DNA of 64,000 nucleotides, taken from contig NZ_JQKH01000004.1 of assembly GCF_000745955.1 (NCBI RefSeq), positions 1-64,000 on the forward strand, given 5' to 3'. The notes below the pieces were generated by a model. The model worked only from the letters and a program-made list of their open reading frames with translations. It had not been told where the DNA came from and made no database searches. Source of the DNA: Alysiella crassa DSM 2578 (GTDB lineage Bacteria > Pseudomonadota > Gammaproteobacteria > Burkholderiales > Neisseriaceae). Shown piece by piece: positions 17,024 through 25,863 of the stretch. A program made the position numbers and the translations under genes. The stretch's first letter is position 1. Each line of letters begins with the position of its first letter.

Positions 17024-18583
17024 TTATTCTTCTTCTGTTAAACGTGTGATTTTCACGCGTTCAATTTTATGCCCATCTTTTTCAATCACTTCAAACTGCC
17101 AGCCGCTAAATTTCACCGTATCGCCCACATTGGGCAAATCGCCCAATTCTTCCAAAATCAAACCAGCGACCGTGTGAAAATCCGCGTCATCAGATTGCGG
17201 CGGCAAACCCAGTTGCGGCGCGAGTTCCACATATTCCAATGCCCCATCTACCGTTAAACTTTCATCGCCATTGGTTTGCACGGCGGGTTCATCTTGGCGT
17301 TCAAATTCTTCGGGGAATTCGCCTGCGATGGTTTCCAGTAAATCTTTCATGGTAACCATGCCCAGCACTGCGCCAAATTCGTCCACCACCAAAGCATAAT
17401 CTGCGCTGTGTTTGCGGAATAATTCAATTGCCATGAGTGCGGTGGCACTTTCAGGCAGCATAAGCGGTTGTTTTAAGGCAGCCTGAATATGCCACTCGCC
17501 CGTTTGCAGCAGTTGATTCAGCAAATCTTTTTTATTGATGTAACCCAAAGGCTCGTCCACCCCCGCTTTGCCCACCACCAACATTCGCGCATAGGGGCTG
17601 CTCATTAATTTGGTTTTTTGTTCTTCGCGGCTTTGCGAAATATCCAAACGCTCAATATCGCTGCGTGGAATCATCACGCCGAAAATAGGGCGTTCTGCCA
17701 AAGTCAGCACGCTGCGTATCATGGATTTTTCGTTTTCTTCAAAATGCTTGTTATCATTGGATTTATTGCCATTGTTTGCCAACAAAGTTTCGCGCATACC
17801 CATCATGCCCAACACATTTTCGGCGGTACGTTGCCGCCATGAGCTGCTGATGTATTCGTTTTTCTTGGTATTTTTTTGCGAAACTTGATTGAAAATTTCA
17901 ATTAAAATAGAAAAACCAATTGCCGCGTACAAATAACCTTTCGGAATATGAAAATGGAAGGCTTCCGCAATCAAGCTGAACCCAATCATTAACAAAAAGC
18001 CCAAACACAACATCACAACCGTAGGGTGTTTGTCCACAAATGCCGTGAGCGGTTTGCTCGCCAAAATCATCACTGTCATGGCAACCACTACCGCCGCCAT
18101 CGCCACGACAATATGCTCCACCATTGCTACCGCCGTAATCACGCTGTCTATGGAAAATACCGCGTCCAACACCAAAATTTGCGCCACGACAGCCCAAAAG
18201 GGCGCGTGTTTTTTGTGATTATCTGCCACTTGGAAATGGTTAGAGCCTTCCAAGCGTTCATGTAATTCGGTGGTGGCTTTGTAGAGCAAAAATATGCCGC
18301 CGCAGAACATAATCAAATCTTTTCCAGAGACATCTTTTTGAAACAATTGGAAAAGTGGTTCGGTCAGCGTCATGATTTTTGCCATAAACGCCAGCATAAT
18401 CACCCGAATCGTTACCGCCAATACCAAGCCCGTGAGCCGAGCCTTGTCGCGCAAAGACGGTTTGACTTTGTTGGCTAAAATCGCCACAAAAACCAAATTA
18501 TCAATGCCCAGCACCACTTCCAAAATCAGCAAAGTTGCAAAACCTATCCATGTTTGCGGCTCGGCAAGCCAGCTTAAGTCCAT
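17024..18583 (-). CDS. TerC-type membrane protein with CBS and CorC/HlyC domains
   Basis: The 519-residue protein has the YoaE/YegH architecture. It has an N-terminal TerC domain with about seven membrane helices (residues 1-230, acidic motifs EVVLGIDNLVF and LDAVFSIDSVI), a CBS pair (residues about 300-425), and a C-terminal CorC/HlyC FAD-like domain (residues about 435-515). Related proteins are linked to metal ion, especially manganese, export or resistance; the substrate here is inferred. The stop codon lies in the target duplication of the adjacent MITE, so the native 3' region, including any terminator, has been displaced. Confidence 0.9.
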   Translation of the reverse strand: MDLSWLAEPQTWIGFATLLILEVVLGIDNLVFVAILANKVKPSLRDKARLTGLVLAVTIRVIMLAFMAKIMTLTEPLFQLFQKDVSGKDLIMFCGGIFLLYKATTELHERLEGSNHFQVADNHKKHAPFWAVVAQILVLDAVFSIDSVITAVAMVEHIVVAMAAVVVAMTVMILASKPLTAFVDKHPTVVMLCLGFLLMIGFSLIAEAFHFHIPKGYLYAAIGFSILIEIFNQVSQKNTKKNEYISSSWRQRTAENVLGMMGMRETLLANNGNKSNDNKHFEENEKSMIRSVLTLAERPIFGVMIPRSDIERLDISQSREEQKTKLMSSPYARMLVVGKAGVDEPLGYINKKDLLNQLLQTGEWHIQAALKQPLMLPESATALMAIELFRKHSADYALVVDEFGAVLGMVTMKDLLETIAGEFPEEFERQDEPAVQTNGDESLTVDGALEYVELAPQLGLPPQSDDADFHTVAGLILEELGDLPNVGDTVKFSGWQFEVIEKDGHKIERVKITRLTEEE

Positions 18584-18934
18584 TATGTGTATTCCTTATT
18601 TCAAAATAAAAAGGGTTGATTTGATTTTCAGGCTGCCTTAATTTATCTCAAGCCCAAAAATGTAGGGTGCATACCACGCACCAAATCATTCAAATCACTT
18701 AATCATTCTAAAAGGCAGCCTGAAAACCCATTATTCAAAACGCAACAAAAGGCTGCCTGAACAACACGCCACAGCGTTTCAGGCAGCCTGAAGATTTTAA
18801 TGTGTTGTAAAACCCAATGGTTTGGGGTCATTCATTGCGTGAAAAATGTGTTTAAAAGATGATTTAAGTTTAACAGTTTACAAGATAAATGTAAAATCGC
18901 TACTGAATTCATTTTTTGCGGAAACGAGTTGCCC
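18584..18934. other. Divergent intergenic region between the TerC gene and surE
   Basis: No gene is seen. It contains a decayed copy of the palindromic repeat (18627-18724) and two further DUS (18751-18762 and 18778-18793). No convincing promoter for surE could be picked out of the AT-rich part (18850-18900). Confidence 0.6.
18627..18724. mobile_element. DUS-capped palindromic repeat B (decayed)
   Basis: DUS at both ends and one GTAGGGTGC/CGCACC arm remain. The second arm and the CAGTACACGACA termini are gone. Confidence 0.55.
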
Positions 18935-19690
18935 ATGAATATCCTAATTTCCAATGATGACAGCTATTTAGCACAAGGTATTGCCATTTTAGCGCGTGTG
19001 GCGGGCGAATTTGCCAATGTGCGCGTGGTTGCACCAGAACGCAATCGCAGCGGCGCAAGTAATTCGCTCACGCTAGACCGCCCCTTGAGTTTTCGTACGG
19101 CGGAAAACGGCTTTTATTATGTAACGGGTACGCCAACCGATTGTATTCATTTGGGTTTACATGCGCTGCCTGATTTTAAACCCGATTTGGTGATTTCGGG
19201 GATTAATCACGGCGCGAATATGGGCGATGACACGCTCTATTCAGGCACGGTGGCGGCGGCGATGGAAGCGTATTTGATGGGTATTCCTGCGGTGGCGTTT
19301 TCGCTCAATACGCACGATTTCGCGCATTATGCGGACACGGCGGAACAGGCTGCGTGGATTATTTTATCGCATTTGCTGAAAAATCCGCCACTTGCGCCGG
19401 TGTTGTGGAATGTGAACATTCCAGCCGTTGCACCCGATGAATTGCAAGGTTACAAAATTACCCGTTTGGGGCGGCGACATCATGTGCAAAACGTGATTCC
19501 ATCCACCGACCCACGCGGTGCGCCGATTTATTGGATAGGCGCGGCGGGCGATGTGTGTGATAGTGAAGATGGCACCGATTTTGCCGCCTGTGAATCAGGG
19601 TTTATCAGCATTACGCCTTTGCAAGTGGATTTGACGGCTTATAGGCAAATGGACGATTTGCGCGAATTTTGGCGCGGTATGTCGGTTTGA
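18935..19690 (+). CDS. surE: 5'-nucleotidase SurE
   Basis: This 251-residue metal-dependent nucleotidase hydrolyses nucleoside monophosphates and is often encoded near stationary-phase genes. The N-terminal NDD metal motif reads [12 protein letters not shown], where most family members have Gly after NDD. Other family signatures are [12 protein letters not shown] and [21 protein letters not shown]. The start is taken as the ATG at 18935, giving the usual MNILISNDD; a TTG two codons earlier is possible. It converges on a binding-protein gene with a shared hairpin terminator between them. Confidence 0.95.
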   Translation: MNILISNDDSYLAQGIAILARVAGEFANVRVVAPERNRSGASNSLTLDRPLSFRTAENGFYYVTGTPTDCIHLGLHALPDFKPDLVISGINHGANMGDDTLYSGTVAAAMEAYLMGIPAVAFSLNTHDFAHYADTAEQAAWIILSHLLKNPPLAPVLWNVNIPAVAPDELQGYKITRLGRRHHVQNVIPSTDPRGAPIYWIGAAGDVCDSEDGTDFAACESGFISITPLQVDLTAYRQMDDLREFWRGMSV

Positions 19691-19712
19691 TTTTCAGGCT
19701 GCCTGAAAATCA

Positions 19713-19745
19713 AAATAGGGTTATTTCTATGAAATAACCCTATTT
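19713..19745. terminator. Bidirectional terminator, surE and binding-protein gene
   Basis: A perfect 15-base-pair stem, AAATAGGGTTATTTC (19713-19727) and GAAATAACCCTATTT (19731-19745), closes a 3-base loop between convergent genes. Confidence 0.9.
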
Positions 19746-19765
19746 ATTATTGGATTGAATTGAAA

Positions 19766-20596
19766 TTAATGTGCAAAATATTTGCTTTCAATTTCTTTGT
19801 ATTTGCCATTTTCTTGAATTTTTTTCAAAGCAGAATTCAGCATATTCAGCGTTTCGGTGTCGCCTTTTCGTACGGCGAAGCCATAGTTTTCTTCCGTAAA
19901 GTCAGGTACTTGAATCATAGAGAAACCTTTGCCTGTGTTGTTTTTGATGTAGTGCTGAATCACTGCGCTGTCGCTCACGGCTGCGTCCACGCCACCATTT
20001 TCCACTTCTTTAATCAGCAAAGTGATGGTGTCAAAACGTGCGATATTGTTGCTGGTTGCGCCAAAAATTTTCTGGGTGGCAAAGTCGCCCGTTTGCCCAG
20101 ACACCACGCCGACTTTAGATAATTGTTTCACATCTTCCACCGATTTTACCGTTTTGCTGGGTGGCACGAGTACCACTTGCGTAATTTTGTAATATGAATC
20201 GGTAAAATCCATGGTTTTTTTGCGGTCATCGGTAATCGTTACTGCCGAAGCCACCACGTCCACATCTTTATTATTTAAAGCTGCGAAAATGCCGTCCCAA
20301 GGTGTGTGTTTAAATTCTACTTGGAAGCCGCCTTCTGCCGCCATCGCTTTTAATAAATCAATGTCAAAGCCTTGAATTTCTTGTTTTTCATTCAAAGACT
20401 CAAAGGGCGCAAATTCGGCGTTTGTGCCAATGCGCAATACTTTGCCGCTTGCGGTAGCCGAAGCGGTGGCAGGTGCGCTGGCAGGAGTGGCTGAAGCGGC
20501 AGCATTATTATTGCTGTTGCCTGAAGACGAACCGCCGCCGCAGGCTGCCAAAACCAATGCCGCGCTTAATGTAGTAACCAATTGATTTAATTTCAT
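19766..20596 (-). CDS. Polar amino-acid ABC transporter substrate-binding lipoprotein
   Basis: This is a second family-3 periplasmic binding protein (276 residues). Lipobox LAAC is followed by a Gly/Ser/Asn/Ala-rich linker of about 45 residues and then the ligand domain (VLRIGTNAEFAPFESLNEK, FDIDLLKAMAAEGGF). The start is one of two adjacent ATGs; the second (20596) has better spacing to AAAGGAAC. It stands alone with no transport genes beside it. It lies downstream of fnr, separated by a perfect hairpin, so is probably transcribed separately. Confidence 0.88.
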   Translation of the reverse strand: MKLNQLVTTLSAALVLAACGGGSSSGNSNNNAAASATPASAPATASATASGKVLRIGTNAEFAPFESLNEKQEIQGFDIDLLKAMAAEGGFQVEFKHTPWDGIFAALNNKDVDVVASAVTITDDRKKTMDFTDSYYKITQVVLVPPSKTVKSVEDVKQLSKVGVVSGQTGDFATQKIFGATSNNIARFDTITLLIKEVENGGVDAAVSDSAVIQHYIKNNTGKGFSMIQVPDFTEENYGFAVRKGDTETLNMLNSALKKIQENGKYKEIESKYFAH

Positions 20597-20679
20597 CATC
20601 GTTCCTTTGTAAGAAGGGGGAAATAAAGCGTGGATTTTATCATAAATTGACCCGATAAATTCAGGCTGCCTGAAAACAA

Positions 20680-20706
20680 AAAAGTCGGTGTAAAATACCG
20701 ACTTTT
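20680..20706 (-). terminator. Intrinsic terminator of fnr
   Basis: AAAAGTCGGT (20680-20689) pairs perfectly with ACCGACTTTT (20697-20706). On the minus strand it lies just after the fnr stop codon and is followed by Ts. Confidence 0.85.
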
Positions 20707-20720
20707 GAGCACAATCCAAT

Positions 20721-21455
20721 TTACAAAATCATTTTATGTGAACAACCCGACACCAATTCTCTCAATAAATCGGGTTTTAAAATGCGAATGTGCTTGTGTT
20801 CCACATCAATCAAGCCATCATGATTAAAGCGCGATAGGGTGCGGCTGACCGTTTCCAATTTCAAACCCAAATAACTGCCAATTTCTTCACGCGACATACG
20901 CAAAATAAAATCGTTTGCTGCAAAACCACGCGCCGCTAAGCGTTGCGACAAATTCAGCAAAAAGGAAGCCAAGCGTTCTTCCGCACGCATATTGCCCAAT
21001 AGCAACATCACATTTTGATTGCGGACAATTTCGCGGCTCAATAGGCGGAAAAAATGCGTGCTTAATTCGGGAATGCTTTGATTAATTTGTTCTAAGTTAT
21101 CAAAGGGTAATTCGCACACTTCGCTGTCTTCCAGAGCCACTGCGTCATTGGTGTAAATGCCGCTACTGATGCCGTTCATGCCCATCAGTTCGCCCGACAT
21201 GAAAAAACCCGTAACTTGGTCGCGCCCATCGTGCGTATTAACCGAAGTTTTGAAAAAACCCGTGCGAATGGCGTAAAGCGATGAAAACGGCTCGCCCACA
21301 TGAAACAAATATTCGCCTTTTTTCAAACGGCGACTGACTTTTATCACATGGTCTAATCGTGAAAAATCTTCGGTTTGCAAACCACTGGGCAAGCACACAT
21401 CATGCAGAGAGCAACTGGAGCATTGATTTTTGTTAAGCACAAACGATTTCTGCAT
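20721..21455 (-). CDS. fnr: Oxygen-sensing regulator FNR
   Basis: This CRP/FNR-family activator (244 residues) binds DNA as a [4Fe-4S] dimer when oxygen is low. Three N-terminal cluster cysteines are in CSSCSLHDVC, and the fourth is in SEVCELPF near residue 115. A cyclic-nucleotide-binding-like domain and a C-terminal helix-turn-helix follow. The recognition helix region LGLKLETVSRTLSRF carries the E..SR residues that read TTGAT half-sites. A perfect FNR box stands 48 bases before its start and is shared with the divergent hemN, so autoregulation is likely. Confidence 0.95.
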   Translation of the reverse strand: MQKSFVLNKNQCSSCSLHDVCLPSGLQTEDFSRLDHVIKVSRRLKKGEYLFHVGEPFSSLYAIRTGFFKTSVNTHDGRDQVTGFFMSGELMGMNGISSGIYTNDAVALEDSEVCELPFDNLEQINQSIPELSTHFFRLLSREIVRNQNVMLLLGNMRAEERLASFLLNLSQRLAARGFAANDFILRMSREEIGSYLGLKLETVSRTLSRFNHDGLIDVEHKHIRILKPDLLRELVSGCSHKMIL

Positions 21456-21502
21456 GAGACCACCTTATTTGTTTTAATAAATAATTGAATAATTAGATAA
21501 AT

Positions 21503-21543
21503 TTGATATAAATCAAAGCAACCCTATAAAAATTAAGTATATT
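21503..21543 (+). promoter_or_regulatory. Perfect FNR box and class II promoter for hemN (shared with fnr)
   Basis: TTGAT-ATAA-ATCAA occupies 21503-21516. TATATT at 21538-21543 predicts a start near 21551, which is 41.5 bases from the box centre, the classic position for FNR activation. Confidence 0.85.
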
Positions 21544-21617
21544 CTAACAAATTTTGCCTGAAACGTGGCGACAAGTTGTCTATAATATTATTTTATCAAA
21601 CATAATTAAGTAATTAT

Positions 21618-23018
21618 ATGAAAACCATTACCATTGCCAACACACCCGAATTTGTTTTTGACCGCGAACTGATTAGCAGCCTGCCAGCAAGTGGCCCGCG
21701 CTACACGTCTTATCCCACCGCCGACCGTTTTCACGATGGTTTCAGGCTGCCTGAATATGTGCAAACATTGGAAAATACGTTAAAAAACAATGATAAACCT
21801 GTTTCACTCTATGTGCATATTCCATTTTGTAATGTGATTTGCTATTACTGCGGCTGCAATAAAGTCATCACAAAAGACACGAGTAAAGCCGATGAGTATT
21901 TGACTTATTTGGAAAAAGAAATGGCTTTGCTCAAACCGCATTTGCATGGCAAACATAAATTGGCGCAATTGCATTTTGGTGGCGGCACGCCCACGTTTTT
22001 GAACGATGAACAATTGGAACGTGTGTTCAAAATGATACGCGAACATTTTGAATTGTTGCCCGATGGCGAGTATTCCATTGAAATTGACCCGCGCAAAGTG
22101 AGCCGCGAAAGTGTGTTTAAATTGGGGCAACTGGGTTTTAATCGCATGAGCGTGGGCATTCAGGATTTTGACCCGAAAGTGCAGGCTGCCGTGAACCGCA
22201 TTCAAACGGTGGAAGAAACCAAAACGGTGATTGAGGCAGCGCGTGAAGCAGGGTTTAAATCCATCAGCGTGGATTTGATTTATGGCTTGCCCCATCAATC
22301 GGTTACGAGTATTCAGCCAACTTTGGACACGGTGTTGAACGAGTTAAATCCCGACCGTTTGGCGTTGTATCATTACGCGCATTTGCCGCATATTTTCAAG
22401 CCGCAACGCCGCATTGACACCAACGCCGTGCCCTCTAGCGAAGAAAAATTGGATATTTTGCAATACGCGGTGCATTTGTTGAACGAAAAAGGCTATGTAT
22501 TCATCGGCATGGACCATTTTGCTAAACCCGAAGATGAGTTGGCGATTGCGCTAAAAGAAGGGCGTTTGCAGCGCAATTTTCAGGGCTATTCCACGCATGC
22601 GGATTGTGATTTGGTGGCGATTGGAGTGTCCAGCATTGGCAAAGTGGGCGACACTTACAGCCAAAATCAGCGCAATTTGGACGATTATTATGCGGATTTG
22701 GACGCGGACACCTTGCCGATTATGCGCGGCTTTCAATTGAACGATGATGATGTGTTGCGCCGCCAAATGATTCAGGATTTGATGTGTCGTTTTGCGCTGG
22801 AATTGGCGGATTATGGTGTGGATTTCAAAACGTATTTCGCCGAAGAATTGCCCGAATTGGACAATATGGCAAAACTCGGTTTGATTGAGTGGAACGCGCT
22901 TTCAGGCAGCCTGAAAGTTACGCCCAAAGGCAGATTTGTGATTCGCAATATTGCCATGATTTTTGATTATTATCTGCGCCATAAAGAAACCCACGCGAAA
23001 TATTCGCAAACAGTTTAA
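21618..23018 (+). CDS. hemN: Oxygen-independent coproporphyrinogen III dehydrogenase HemN
   Basis: This radical-SAM enzyme of anaerobic haem synthesis decarboxylates coproporphyrinogen III to protoporphyrinogen IX. It has 466 residues. The cluster motif is CNVICYYC (CxxxCxxC with the extra family cysteine in CGCNK). GGGTPTFLN is the SAM-binding glycine motif, and the C-terminal HemN domain is complete. Two DUS in the coding region give FRLPE near residue 43 and SGSLK near residue 433. Transcription is probably activated by FNR through the box described above. Confidence 0.97.
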   Translation: MKTITIANTPEFVFDRELISSLPASGPRYTSYPTADRFHDGFRLPEYVQTLENTLKNNDKPVSLYVHIPFCNVICYYCGCNKVITKDTSKADEYLTYLEKEMALLKPHLHGKHKLAQLHFGGGTPTFLNDEQLERVFKMIREHFELLPDGEYSIEIDPRKVSRESVFKLGQLGFNRMSVGIQDFDPKVQAAVNRIQTVEETKTVIEAAREAGFKSISVDLIYGLPHQSVTSIQPTLDTVLNELNPDRLALYHYAHLPHIFKPQRRIDTNAVPSSEEKLDILQYAVHLLNEKGYVFIGMDHFAKPEDELAIALKEGRLQRNFQGYSTHADCDLVAIGVSSIGKVGDTYSQNQRNLDDYYADLDADTLPIMRGFQLNDDDVLRRQMIQDLMCRFALELADYGVDFKTYFAEELPELDNMAKLGLIEWNALSGSLKVTPKGRFVIRNIAMIFDYYLRHKETHAKYSQTV

Positions 23019-23044
23019 TTATTTGAATTAAATTAAAAAAAATC

Positions 23045-23082
23045 AAACAGGCAGCCTGAAAAATTTTTCAGGCTGCCTGTTT
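23045..23082. terminator. Perfect DUS palindrome between hemN and ccp
   Basis: The sequence reads the same on both strands for 38 bases (a DUS, AAAAATTTTT, then the inverted DUS). It lies between convergent genes and can end transcription in either direction. Confidence 0.75.
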
Positions 23083-23096
23083 ATTTTACTGCGCTA

Positions 23097-24200
23097 TTAT
23101 TTAGGCAATTCAGGCACTTTCAATGCTTCCGCAGACACTTCGCCTGTGGTCGCGCCCAAGAATGCCACGATGTCATCTACATCTTGTTTAGACAAGGTTT
23201 TGCCCAATTGTGTTTCGCCCATCACTTTGACCGCAGTTGCCAAATCTTTCACGCTGCCGTTGTGGAAATAGGGGGCGGTTTTGGCGATATTGCGCAAGGG
23301 TGAAACGCGGAAGAAGTATTTGTCTTCTTCTTTTTTCGTTACTTCAAACAAGCCTTCGTCATGTGGTGCTTTACTTTCAATGAAATCCCAATAAGGACCT
23401 TTTACCAAGCCAAATTTTTGGAAGGTATCATTGGTCAAATTCACGCCAGTATGACACGCGATACAGCCATTGCCAATAAAGGCTTTCAAGCCGCGTTTTT
23501 CTTGTTCATTCAATGCGTTTACATCGCCTTTTAAATAATCGTCCCATTTGCTTGGCGTGAGCAAGGTGCGTTCAAATGCGCCAATGGCGTGGACAATATT
23601 GTCAATGCTTGGTTTGCCACCTTTATCTGCGTAAACAGTTTTGAACGTGTCTGCATAACCTTGAATACTTTCTACTTTTTTCTCAACTGCTGCCCAATCA
23701 GGCATAGCCATTTCCACAGGATTTACTAATGGACCTTTGGCTTGTTCTTCCACCGTTTTGGCACGACCGTCCCAGAATTGTGAACCCAGCAAGAACGCAT
23801 TTAAAGCTGTGGGCGAGTTACGTGCCCCAAATTTACCTGCGTGTGCGCCTTCGCTGGTGGGGGTCATGCGGTCGTCTGCGCCGTGATTGGTTAAGCTGTG
23901 GCAAGTGTTGCAGCTTTGCGAATCGTTTACGGACAAGCGGTTGTCATACCACAATTGTTGCCCCAATTTCACTTGTTCATCGGTGTAAGTGTAGGATTGT
24001 TTGCTTTCTTCTAAACTGGGCAAGGGTTTGAAAATGCCTTGCGCTTGTTGCAACAAAGCCGCGTCATCAGTATTTGCGCTGGCTGGTGCAGATGTGCTGG
24101 CTTCGGAAGCGGCGGCAGGTGGCGGCGCGTCAGCAGGTGGATTGGGTTTGCAGGCTGCCAGAGCGAGTAGGGCAGCAATCATGGTTAATTGGGTTTTCAT
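23097..24200 (-). CDS. ccp: Di-haem cytochrome c peroxidase
   Basis: This periplasmic lipoprotein (367 residues, lipobox LAAC at Cys 17) reduces hydrogen peroxide using cytochrome c electrons. Two haem-binding motifs are visible: CNTCH (peroxidatic haem) and CIACH (electron-transfer haem). An Ala/Pro/Ser-rich linker follows the lipid anchor. In Neisseria the homologue is FNR-activated, and a matching FNR box is found upstream here. Confidence 0.95.
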   Translation of the reverse strand: MKTQLTMIAALLALAACKPNPPADAPPPAAASEASTSAPASANTDDAALLQQAQGIFKPLPSLEESKQSYTYTDEQVKLGQQLWYDNRLSVNDSQSCNTCHSLTNHGADDRMTPTSEGAHAGKFGARNSPTALNAFLLGSQFWDGRAKTVEEQAKGPLVNPVEMAMPDWAAVEKKVESIQGYADTFKTVYADKGGKPSIDNIVHAIGAFERTLLTPSKWDDYLKGDVNALNEQEKRGLKAFIGNGCIACHTGVNLTNDTFQKFGLVKGPYWDFIESKAPHDEGLFEVTKKEEDKYFFRVSPLRNIAKTAPYFHNGSVKDLATAVKVMGETQLGKTLSKQDVDDIVAFLGATTGEVSAEALKVPELPK

Positions 24201-24517
24201 GGTTTGTGTTCCTATTGTTTTGTGAATTTATGCGTGTGTTTTTCAGGCAGCCTGAAAAACACACAATTGTGTCAAGCAAGGTAAGTATAGGGACAATTCA
24301 GTTGAAATAATTTGCGTTAAATCAAGAGTCATTTATTGATTAATTTGTTTAATGAATCTATCTCATCAGACTATTTGATGGCAGTTTTGCTTTTGTTTTT
24401 CTGATTACACCCACTTTCAGGCAGCCTGAAACAGGCGTACAATACTGTTCTTTAAAATTTTCCATACTGGGGCGAATGCCCAAGTTTTTATTTCATTTTA
24501 TTTTAGAGAATTAAAAA
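24201..24517. other. Divergent intergenic region between ccp and the malic enzyme gene
   Basis: No gene is seen. It holds the ccp promoter with its FNR site and two DUS (24242-24257 and 24417-24431). TACAAT at 24438-24443 may be the -10 box of the malic enzyme gene, but no matching -35 box is evident. Confidence 0.5.
24284..24325 (-). promoter_or_regulatory. FNR box and class II promoter for ccp
   Basis: On the minus strand TTGAT-TTAA-CGCAA (24325-24312) matches 8 of 10 fixed FNR positions. TATACT at 24289-24284 predicts a start near 24277, again 41.5 bases from the box centre. Confidence 0.7.
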
Positions 24518-25792
24518 ATGAGCGATTTGAAACAGCAAGCACTTGATTTTCATGAATTTCCCGTAGCGGGCAAAATTTCTGTTGTACCAACCAAATCATT
24601 GGCAACGCAGCAAGATTTGGCATTGGCGTATTCCCCTGGTGTGGCAGAACCTTGTTTAGCAATTGAAAAAAATCCGCAAGACGCGTATCGCTATACCGCC
24701 AAAGGCAATTTGGTTGCCGTGATTTCCAATGGCACGGCGGTGTTGGGTTTGGGCAATATTGGCGCACTCGCCAGCAAACCTGTGATGGAAGGCAAAGGCG
24801 TATTGTTCAACAAATTTGCGGGCATTGACGTGTTTGACATTGAAATCAATGAAACTGACCCCGATAAATTGGTGGACATTATCGCAGCACTAGAACCCAC
24901 ATTCGGCGGCATTAATTTGGAAGACATCAAAGCCCCAGAATGTTTTTACATTGAACAAAAATTGCGCGAGCGTTGCAAAATCCCCGTGTTCCATGACGAC
25001 CAACACGGCACCGCCATCATAACCGCCGCCGCCGCATTAAACGGTTTGCGTTTGGTGGGCAAGAATATTGCCGATGTTACGCTGGTGTGTTCAGGCGCGG
25101 GCGCGGCGGCGATTGCCTGTGTGAATTTGTTGGTGGAATTGGGCTTGAAACGCGAAAATGTAACCATGTGCGATTCCAAAGGCGTGATTTACCAAACGCG
25201 TGAAGACCGCGACCGCATGGACGAGAGCAAAGTGGCGTATGCCATTCCCGACAACGGTCAGCGCGTGTTGGCGGACGCGGTGGTGGGCAAAGATATTTTC
25301 TTGGGCTTGTCCAGCGCAAATGTATTGACACCTAAAATGCTGAAAACCATGGCGGACAAACCTTTGGTGTTTGCGATGGCAAACCCAAATCCTGAAATCA
25401 CGCCACCTGTGGCAAAAGCGGCGCGTGATGACGTGATTATTGGCACAGGTCGTTCAGATTATCCAAATCAAATCAATAATGTATTGTGCTTCCCATTTAT
25501 TTTCCGTGGGGCGTTGGATTGCGGCGCAACCACCATTAATGAAGCGATGAAATTGGCAACTGTTCATGCGATTGCGGATTTGGCGACTGAAGCGGTTACC
25601 GATGAAGTGCGTGCGGCGTATGGCAATGCGGATTTGCAATTTGGTGCGGATTATCTGATTCCTACGCCGTTTGACCCACGCTTGATTTCGCGCATTGCCC
25701 CTGCGGTGGCGAAGGCGGCGGCAGAGAGTGGTGTGGCAACGCGTCCGATTGCAGATTTGGCGGCGTATGCGGCGAAATTGGCAGAGAAATAA
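24518..25792 (+). CDS. NAD(P)-dependent malic enzyme, short form
   Basis: It converts malate to pyruvate and CO2. The 424-residue protein covers the malic N-terminal domain ([24 protein letters not shown]) and the NAD-binding domain ([17 protein letters not shown]). It lacks the C-terminal phosphotransacetylase-like domain of MaeB, so it is the short bacterial form. The cofactor preference cannot be judged. It is transcribed alone and ends at a DUS palindrome shared with yebC. Confidence 0.93.
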   Translation: MSDLKQQALDFHEFPVAGKISVVPTKSLATQQDLALAYSPGVAEPCLAIEKNPQDAYRYTAKGNLVAVISNGTAVLGLGNIGALASKPVMEGKGVLFNKFAGIDVFDIEINETDPDKLVDIIAALEPTFGGINLEDIKAPECFYIEQKLRERCKIPVFHDDQHGTAIITAAAALNGLRLVGKNIADVTLVCSGAGAAAIACVNLLVELGLKRENVTMCDSKGVIYQTREDRDRMDESKVAYAIPDNGQRVLADAVVGKDIFLGLSSANVLTPKMLKTMADKPLVFAMANPNPEITPPVAKAARDDVIIGTGRSDYPNQINNVLCFPFIFRGALDCGATTINEAMKLATVHAIADLATEAVTDEVRAAYGNADLQFGADYLIPTPFDPRLISRIAPAVAKAAAESGVATRPIADLAAYAAKLAEK

Positions 25793-25812
25793 TTGAATTA
25801 ATATAAAAAATA

Positions 25813-25850
25813 TTCAGGCAGCCTGAAAATATATTTTCAGGCTGCCTGAA
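25813..25850. terminator. Perfect DUS palindrome between the malic enzyme gene and yebC
   Basis: TTCAGGCAGCCTGAAAATA and its complement form a 38-base palindrome between convergent genes. Confidence 0.75.
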
Positions 25851-25863
25851 ATTTATTTATGGA

